NCBI GenBank assembly: GCA_025458465.1
Contig: JALOSK010000070.1
Coordinates: forward strand, 1 to 10,528
Direction: 5' to 3'
DNA length: 10,528 nt
Origin: Sandarakinorhabdus sp.
Lineage (GTDB): Bacteria > Pseudomonadota > Alphaproteobacteria > Sphingomonadales > Sphingomonadaceae
Shown: positions 5,495 through 10,528 of the stretch, piece after piece
Layout of the letters: each line of letters opens with the position of its first letter
Position numbering within the stretch: position 1 is the stretch's first letter
The notes under the pieces: generated by a model
Databases searched by the model: none
Told to the model about the DNA's origin: nothing
Seen by the model: the letters and a program-made list of their open reading frames with translations, nothing else
Position numbers and translations under genes: made by a program

Positions 5495-6912
5495 TTCACC
5501 TCTCCCACGCCCGGCTGGCCCAGTTCGAAATCCGATACCGGCCGGCGTTTGGGATCGCCCCAGTCATGCATCAGGGCGCCATCGATCCACACATGCGTGG
5601 GCCGCGCATAGACGCTGAACGGTTCGGCAGACCACAGCACCACGTCGGCCGCCTTGCCGGGTTCCAGGCTGCCGGTGCGATCGCCGATGCCAAGGCCCTT
5701 CGCCGGGTTCAGGCTCAACCACGTCCAGGCATGTTCGGGCGTGATGGTCATCCCCAGCCGGCGGCCGGCCGCCATTGCCTTGGCGGCTTCCTGGTTCAGG
5801 CGCTGAATGCCGTTGCCGTCATCGGAATGGACGATGGCGCAGGCCCCGGCCGCATCGACCAGCGCGATATTCTCGCGGATGCCATCAAAGCTTTCCATCT
5901 TGAAGCCATACCAATCGGCCCACATCGCCGAACAAATGCCTTCGGCCTTCAGCATGTCGGCAATCTTGTAGCTTTCCACAGCGTGATGGAAGGCGGTCAC
6001 CTTGTAGCCGAACTCGCGGCTCATGCTGATCACGTTGGCCATTTCATCGGCGCGATAGCAGTGGTTCTGAATCAGGATCTCGCCCGCCAGCACCCCGGCC
6101 AGCGTATCGAGATTCAGCTCCCGGCGCGGCGCATCGGTGGGCTTGGCGGTGCCGGCCTCGGCCCGCCTGGTGTAATCATCCCATTTGCGCTTGTAGATGG
6201 CCGCGTCCGACCACAGCTGACGCGCATAGGCGATATTGCCCATGCGCGTGGCCGGCAGCTGGTTGCGGCTGCCATAGACGCGCTTGGGGTTTTCCCCGCA
6301 GGCCATCTTCAAACTGTAGGGCGCGCCCGGAAACTTCATTTCCTGCACGCTGCGGCCATAAACAGGCTTCAGCGTGACGCCGCGCCCGCCGAACAGATTG
6401 GCCGAACCGGGCAGCGCGTGCAGCGCGGTGATCCCGCCGGCCAGCGCGCGTGAAAAGCCGGGATCCTGCGGCCACACGCTGTGTTCCGCCCATACTTCCG
6501 GGCGGGCCGGGCTGGTGGCCTCGTTGCCGTCGCTGTGCGCCTGCACGCCGGGGCTGGGATAGACGCCTAGGTGGCTGTGGATGTCGATGATGCCGGCGGT
6601 CACATATTTGCCGGCCGCCTCGATCAGGCGGGCGCCTTCCGGCACGGCAACCGTGGCGCCGATCTCGGCCACCTTGCCGCCTTCCAGCCGGATCATGGCA
6701 TTTTCGTATCGACGGCCGGCCCCATCATAGATGGTGGCGCCGCGGATCACCGTCGTCTGGCCTGGGTAAGGCTTGTACTGGCTGGGCCAGGGATCCTTGG
6801 GCACCTGCACCACGACTGGCGGGCTGGCCGGTTCTGACTTGCGGTCCTTCGCCTGTGCTCCCGTGGTCAGCGCACTGCCTGCAACTGCCAGCAACAACCA
6901 TGTTCGCATCAT
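5491..6912 (-). CDS. Exported amidohydrolase with complete metal site
   Basis: A 473-residue amidohydrolase-superfamily enzyme (imidazolonepropionase-like, COG1228) of unknown substrate. The signal peptide ends near TTGAQA-KD (~16-23), so it acts outside the cytoplasm. Candidate metal or catalytic residues, by the family pattern, are His112 and His114 (IDIHSHLG), Lys202 or Glu207 (LKMACGENP), His284 (NHCYRADE), His309/His310 (AFHHAVE) and Asp364 (IVHSDDG). The C-terminus has the usual GSLEPGKAADVVLW (414-427). It has an unusual Pro-rich stretch (30-50) after the signal peptide. Two adjacent ATGs compete: GGGGAG ends 3 nt before the first and 6 nt before the second (6909), so the second may be the true start; residue numbers here count from the first. 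It lies 64 bp after the transporter stop and overlaps the next gene by ATGA. Confidence 0.93.
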   Translation of the reverse strand: MMRTWLLLAVAGSALTTGAQAKDRKSEPASPPVVVQVPKDPWPSQYKPYPGQTTVIRGATIYDGAGRRYENAMIRLEGGKVAEIGATVAVPEGARLIEAAGKYVTAGIIDIHSHLGVYPSPGVQAHSDGNEATSPARPEVWAEHSVWPQDPGFSRALAGGITALHALPGSANLFGGRGVTLKPVYGRSVQEMKFPGAPYSLKMACGENPKRVYGSRNQLPATRMGNIAYARQLWSDAAIYKRKWDDYTRRAEAGTAKPTDAPRRELNLDTLAGVLAGEILIQNHCYRADEMANVISMSREFGYKVTAFHHAVESYKIADMLKAEGICSAMWADWYGFKMESFDGIRENIALVDAAGACAIVHSDDGNGIQRLNQEAAKAMAAGRRLGMTITPEHAWTWLSLNPAKGLGIGDRTGSLEPGKAADVVLWSAEPFSVYARPTHVWIDGALMHDWGDPKRRPVSDFELGQPGVGEVK

Positions 6913-6960
6913 GCACTCCCCTGCCTGGCGCCATGCTTGGCCGCCCGGCAGCAGAGTGCA
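6912..6960 (-). promoter_or_regulatory. Long intercistronic hairpin covering the amidohydrolase ribosome site
   Basis: On the minus strand, TGCACTC (6960-6954) pairs with GAGTGCA (6918-6912), a 2x2 internal loop follows, then CTGCC (6951-6947) pairs with GGCAG (6925-6921), with more GCC/GGC pairs inside; about 18 bp in all. The 3' arm takes in the GGGGAG ribosome site and the A of the first ATG. There is no U-tract after it. It could limit translation of the amidohydrolase unless ribosomes or a factor open it, or protect the transporter mRNA 3' end. Confidence 0.5.
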
Positions 6961-6976
6961 AATTGCGGGAAATCCC

Positions 6977-8737
6977 TTATTTCACCCCGTGCATCAGTTT
7001 CCTGAGCAGCGGCGAGATCAGCAGCAGCACGCCACCGATGATCACCGCCGCCCAGCCGATGGTTTCGAACGTGGCGGTATAGGTGTCGAGGCTGACCTTC
7101 AGGTTGGTCACCTGCCCGCCCACCGTCTCCACGCTGGCCACGCGCGCCACCAGGCCGCCCACATATTGGGCGCAGGCGATGGACACGAACCACAGGCCCA
7201 TCATCAGGCCGACGATGCGGGCGATCGACAGCTTGGTGATCATCGACAGGCCCACCGGCGAGATCATCAGTTCGGCGATCGAGTGGATGAGATAGAGGCC
7301 AGCGAGCCACCACAGGCCCACCTTGAAATCCGGCCCGGCAAACTGGCTGCCCCACACCAGGAACAGGAAGCCGCCGCCCACGCCGGCCAGCGCCATGCCG
7401 AACTTCACCGGGATGCCGGGTTCCAGCCCGCGCCGGCCCATCGCCTGCCAGAGCAGGCTGAACACCGGTGCCAGCAGCACGATGAAGATGGCATTGAAGA
7501 ACTGGGTCTGCGCCGGCACCAGATCGAACAGGCCGAACACCGAAAGATCGGTGTTGCGGGCCGCGAACAGCGTCAGGCTGGAACCGGCCTGTTCGAACAG
7601 CGTCCAGAACACCACGTTGAACACGATCAGGACAATGGCGGCGATCATCATCTGCCATTCGGCCCGCGTGCCCACCGCGATCGACCAGATCGGGATCACG
7701 ATGATCGACAGCAGGAAGGTCGCGAACAGCAACTTGCCCAGGATCGGCAGGCCCATCAGATAGCCGATGAAGCCTTCGCCCTCCACCGGCGGCGGCGCCG
7801 CCATCAGGTTGGTGAACAGGAACCACACCAGCGGCACCGTCAGGATGGCGCCAGCATAGATGGCCAGATCACGCTTGGGCGCGTCTTCCGGTGGCTCGCC
7901 ATAACCGGCCAGCTTGGGCCCGGCGAACTGGATCAGATACCACGACAGCGTCATCCCCAGCGCGGCGAGCAGGAAGCCGGCCCACCAGCCATATTTGTCA
8001 GCGAGGAACGGGCAGGCCAGCTGGCTGCCCAGCGAACCCAGGTTGATGCCCATGTAGAAGATGGTGAAGCCGGCATCGCGGCGCGTATCATCCTTGGCAT
8101 AAAGGCTGCCCACCATTGTCGAGATGTTGGGCTTGAAGAAGCCATTGCCAACGGTGACGGCCGACAGGCCGATCAGCAGGATGGTGACCATCAGCGGATC
8201 ACGCTCCCCACCTGCCTCAAAGCCGCCCTTGGCGATGCGGCGGGCCTCGGCACCGTCGCCAGCCAGCAGCGACACGCTGCCATCCTCGTTGCCCTTGATG
8301 GCGAGTTTCTGGCCATCGACGGTGATGAACTGCGTCTTGCCCGTGTCGCCGGCTTCGACGCTCACGGCATATTGCTGGCCGTCGATCTTGGCCCACGGCT
8401 TGGCGGCTTCGCCGCCAAAACACAGGATGAAATAGCCCAGCGCCATCAGGATGGCGCCGAACTTCACCGCCTTCTTCGAACCCAGGTAGCGATCTGCCAG
8501 CAAGCCGCCAATCAGCGGGGTGAGATACACAAGGCTGGTGAAGCCACCATAAAGCCCGGTCACCGTCTGATCTGAAAACAGGAAATGATCGGCCAGATAC
8601 AGCGTGAGCAGCGCCCGCATGCCGTAATAGCCAAAACGCTCCATGGCCTCGGTGGTGAACAGCCGCGCCAGCTGTGCCGGGTGGCCGAACCATTGCGGGC
8701 GGGTGTCTGCCACGGCGGCGGCTGCATTCTCGCTCAA
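6977..8737 (-). CDS. POT/PTR2-family proton-coupled peptide transporter
   Basis: A 586-residue major-facilitator transporter that imports di/tripeptides with protons across the inner membrane. Helix 1 carries EAMERFGYYG (30-39), the ExxERFxYY proton-coupling motif. GFFKPNIS (199-206) and FYMGINLGSLGS (227-238, the second PTR2 signature) follow. FEQAGSSLTLF (381-391) is the helix-7 segment, and AELMISPVGLSMITKL (488-503) is the helix-10 segment. Family members are often ~500 residues. Most of the extra length is a hydrophilic insert at about 109-180 between helices 3 and 4, predicted to face the periplasm. The TTG start (8737) is chosen because GGGAG lies 8 nt upstream and it gives MSENAAAAV; the frame stays open 78 nt further upstream through a probable promoter. 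It heads the minus-strand block and is divergent from the prolidase-like gene. Confidence 0.94.
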   Translation of the reverse strand: MSENAAAAVADTRPQWFGHPAQLARLFTTEAMERFGYYGMRALLTLYLADHFLFSDQTVTGLYGGFTSLVYLTPLIGGLLADRYLGSKKAVKFGAILMALGYFILCFGGEAAKPWAKIDGQQYAVSVEAGDTGKTQFITVDGQKLAIKGNEDGSVSLLAGDGAEARRIAKGGFEAGGERDPLMVTILLIGLSAVTVGNGFFKPNISTMVGSLYAKDDTRRDAGFTIFYMGINLGSLGSQLACPFLADKYGWWAGFLLAALGMTLSWYLIQFAGPKLAGYGEPPEDAPKRDLAIYAGAILTVPLVWFLFTNLMAAPPPVEGEGFIGYLMGLPILGKLLFATFLLSIIVIPIWSIAVGTRAEWQMMIAAIVLIVFNVVFWTLFEQAGSSLTLFAARNTDLSVFGLFDLVPAQTQFFNAIFIVLLAPVFSLLWQAMGRRGLEPGIPVKFGMALAGVGGGFLFLVWGSQFAGPDFKVGLWWLAGLYLIHSIAELMISPVGLSMITKLSIARIVGLMMGLWFVSIACAQYVGGLVARVASVETVGGQVTNLKVSLDTYTATFETIGWAAVIIGGVLLLISPLLRKLMHGVK

Positions 8738-8782
8738 AATCCGTCTCCCTCGCGCGGCCCTGCGGCCCGAGCATGGGGAGAG

Positions 8783-8811
8783 GTGATAGCGGCCCCGATG
8801 CGGCGCGCCAA
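8783..8811 (-). promoter_or_regulatory. Promoter candidate for the transporter block
   Basis: On the minus strand: -35 TTGGCG (8811-8806), 17-bp spacer, -10 TATCAC (8788-8783). The start would be near 8776, leaving a ~38-nt leader before the TTG start. It lies in the 126-bp divergent gap, so regulation may be shared with the plus-strand gene. An 18-bp stretch bounded by ATGC and GCAT (8798-8815), with GGCGCGCC inside, overlaps the -35 and could hold an operator; this is weak. Confidence 0.5.
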
Positions 8812-8863
8812 GCATGACCGGGAATTAAGGTGCAGCGCAGCCGTTCAGGACGACAGTTACGCC

Positions 8864-10102
8864 ATGCGCCATCTCATCCCTGCCCTCCTCGCCCTGCTGC
8901 CGCTGCCCGCCAGCGCCGCGCCCGTGCTGCTGCTGCCCGATCGGGTGTTCGATGGCGAGATGATGCACCCCGGCTGGCAGGTGCTGGTGGATGGCAGCCG
9001 CATCGTTGCGGTGGGCGCCAACCTGGCCGCCCCTGCCGATGCCCGCCGCATCACGCTGGCCGGGCAGACGCTGATGCCCGGCATGATCGAGGGGCACAGC
9101 CACCTGTTGCTGCACCCCTACAACGAGGTGCCGTGGGATGATCAGGTGCTGAAGCAGAGCGAGGCCTATCGCGTGGCCCGCGCCGTCACCCATGCCCGGG
9201 CCACGCTGATGGCCGGCTTCACCACGGTGCGCGATCTGGGCACCGAAGGCGCCGGCACCGCCGATGTTGGCCTGAAGCGCGCCATCAACGACGGCATCAT
9301 CCCGGGCCCGCGCATGATCATCGCCACCCGCGCCATCGTGGCGCCGGGCAGCTATGCCCCCAAGAACGACGCCCATCCCGTGCCGCAGGGCGCCGAAGAG
9401 GCGGACGGGCCCAACCTGGTGAGCGCGGTGCGCCGCCAGATCGGTGCCGGGGCGGATGTGGTGAAGCTGTATGGTGATTATCGCTGGCGCCCCGGTGAAG
9501 GCAGCCGGCCCACCTTTTCGCAGGCCGAGATTGCCGCCGCCGTGGCCGCCGCCCATGATGCCGGCCGCCAGGTGGCCGTGCACGCCAGCACCGCCGAGGC
9601 CATGCGCCGCGCCAGCCTGGCCGGGGTGGACGTGATCGAACATGGCAGCGAAGGCGATGCCGCCACCTTCGCGCTGATGGCGAAGAACCGCACCGCGCTG
9701 TGCCCCACGCTGGCCGCCGGCGACGCCATCGCCCGTTATCGCGGCTGGAACGGGCAGGAACCGGCGCCGGCCGACGTGCAGCAGGATCGCGCCACCTTCC
9801 AGCTGGCGCTGAAGGCCGGCGTGCCGATCTGCATGGGCGGCGATGTTGGCGTCTACACCCACGGCACCAACGCGCGGGAAATGCTGCTGATGGCACAGGC
9901 GGGCATGCCCAATGGCGCGGTGCTCACCGCCGCCACTGCCGGCAACGCGCGCCATTTCGGCCTGGCCGATCGCGGCCGCGTGGCGCCGGGCCTGCTGGCC
10001 GATCTGGTTGCGGTGCCGGGCGACCCGCTGGCCGATCTTTCCGCCGTGACCCGGGTGCAGTTCGTGATGAAGGGCGGCGATGTGGTGAAGAGCGCGCGCT
10101 GA
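8864..10102 (+). CDS. Exported prolidase-like amidohydrolase (COG1228 metallopeptidase group)
   Basis: A 412-residue protein with signal peptide MRHLIPALLALLPLPASA-AP (cut at ~18). All ligands of a binuclear amidohydrolase are present: His78 and His80 (EGHSHLLL), Lys201 (VVKLYG, the usual carboxylated lysine), His240 (VAVHAS), His260 (IEHGSEG) and Asp327 (GGDVG). The runs AGFTTVRDLG (117-126) and NDGIIPGPRM (142-151) and the insert PGSYAPKNDAHP (161-172) are typical of COG1228 prolidase-like enzymes; characterised members include Xaa-Pro dipeptidases and carboxypeptidases acting on Xaa-Arg/Lys dipeptides. Which activity applies here cannot be read from the sequence. The ATG is chosen because the signal peptide starts there; upstream in-frame sequence is not protein-like, and the ribosome site (AGGA, 13 nt away) is weak. 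The gene is divergent from the transporter. Confidence 0.93.
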   Translation: MRHLIPALLALLPLPASAAPVLLLPDRVFDGEMMHPGWQVLVDGSRIVAVGANLAAPADARRITLAGQTLMPGMIEGHSHLLLHPYNEVPWDDQVLKQSEAYRVARAVTHARATLMAGFTTVRDLGTEGAGTADVGLKRAINDGIIPGPRMIIATRAIVAPGSYAPKNDAHPVPQGAEEADGPNLVSAVRRQIGAGADVVKLYGDYRWRPGEGSRPTFSQAEIAAAVAAAHDAGRQVAVHASTAEAMRRASLAGVDVIEHGSEGDAATFALMAKNRTALCPTLAAGDAIARYRGWNGQEPAPADVQQDRATFQLALKAGVPICMGGDVGVYTHGTNAREMLLMAQAGMPNGAVLTAATAGNARHFGLADRGRVAPGLLADLVAVPGDPLADLSAVTRVQFVMKGGDVVKSAR

Positions 10103-10139
10103 TTGGCAACCAGCCGCTGCCCGGATAAGAACGCCGGCC

Positions 10140-10528
10140 ATGGACAGCTTCAACGACACCACCAGCACCGCCAGCCTGCTGGCCACCCGCCGTTCCGGCA
10201 AGGGGCGCGAGATGATCGCCCCCGGCCCGGATGCCGGGCAGTTGCAGGCCATCCTGCACGCTGCCGCGCGCGTGCCCGATCATGGCAAGCTGAACCCGTG
10301 GCGATTCGTGGTGATCGAAAACCGTGCGGCCTTTGCCGAAGCGCTGATGGCCATCTACCTGGCCGGCAAGCCCGATGCCGGCCGGCTGGAGCGTGAGGCC
10401 GTCACCCAGTTCGCCACCCAGGCGCCGCGCCTGATTACCATCATCGCCAGCCCGAAGCCCAGCCATATCCCGCTGTGGGAACAGGAACTTTCGGTGGGCG
10501 CCGCGTGCCAGAACCTGATGCTGGCCGC
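10140..10528 (+). CDS. Nitroreductase-family flavoprotein, N-terminal part (partial)
   Basis: The first ~130 residues are present; the gene runs off the right edge, and family members are usually ~190-200 residues. The FMN-phosphate-binding start LLATRRSGKGREM (13-25) is followed by ILHAAARVPDHGKLNPWRF (38-56), the pattern of the YdjA-like subgroup, and by SVGAACQNLMLAA (118-130), the conserved central helix. It probably reduces nitro, quinone or other electron-poor substrates with NAD(P)H through FMN; the substrate is unknown. It starts 37 bp after the prolidase-like gene on the same strand with no terminator between, so co-transcription is likely. The ribosome site before the ATG is weak. 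Confidence 0.9.
   Translation, partial: MDSFNDTTSTASLLATRRSGKGREMIAPGPDAGQLQAILHAAARVPDHGKLNPWRFVVIENRAAFAEALMAIYLAGKPDAGRLEREAVTQFATQAPRLITIIASPKPSHIPLWEQELSVGAACQNLMLA

Noticed and set aside
3473..5611. 712-codon open frame on the plus strand
   Set aside because: It lies opposite the NnrU and amidohydrolase-like genes; composition is His/Arg/Gln/Gly-rich with no family resemblance, typical of an antisense frame in GC-rich DNA.
6773..8575. 600-codon open frame on the plus strand
   Set aside because: Antisense to the amidohydrolase start and the POT transporter; very rich in His, Gln and Asp, no recognisable domain.
8825..10252. 475-codon open frame on the minus strand
   Set aside because: Antisense to the prolidase-like gene, whose motifs and signal peptide are clear on the plus strand.

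Overview
The window looks like chromosomal DNA from a GC-rich alphaproteobacterium, most likely of the order Sphingomonadales. The left edge is the first ~95 nt of a 16S rRNA gene on the minus strand, and its V1 region (AAGCCTTCGGGCTT followed by AGTGGCGCACGGG) is of sphingomonad type. A DUF4167 gene, an alphaproteobacterial family, supports this. I cannot name the genus.

Layout. Positions 1-95 hold the 16S 5' end. Positions 96 to ~640 hold its leader (a boxB-like hairpin and a boxA antitermination site) and up to three tandem promoter candidates, all on the minus strand. Next come a two-CBS-domain protein (774-1193, minus), a small two-helix membrane protein (1289-1564, plus) and DUF4167 (1592-2413, minus, probable TTG start). 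The block from 2673 to 8737 is all minus strand and reads in the order POT peptide transporter, exported amidohydrolase with a full metal site, exported amidohydrolase-like protein with a lost metal site, NnrU-family membrane protein, short-chain dehydrogenase. Two junctions in it are 4-base ATGA overlaps, and the other two carry strong intercistronic hairpins. Divergent from the transporter are a third exported amidohydrolase of the prolidase-like group (8864-10102, plus) and a nitroreductase-family gene cut by the window end (10140-10528, plus).

How the genes may work together (inference). A proton-coupled peptide transporter flanked by three signal-peptide-bearing amidohydrolase-superfamily proteins suggests a periplasmic peptide or amide scavenging locus. 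Exported hydrolases would trim or modify small peptides or other N-acyl or cyclic amides, and the POT carrier would import the products. Its least ordinary parts are the metal-site-less amidohydrolase translationally coupled to an intact paralogue, and a ~70-residue hydrophilic insert in the predicted periplasmic loop between transporter helices 3 and 4. NnrU and the SDR follow in the same direction and are coupled to each other; their link to peptide use is not evident. Nothing mobile, no CRISPR array and no tRNA was seen.
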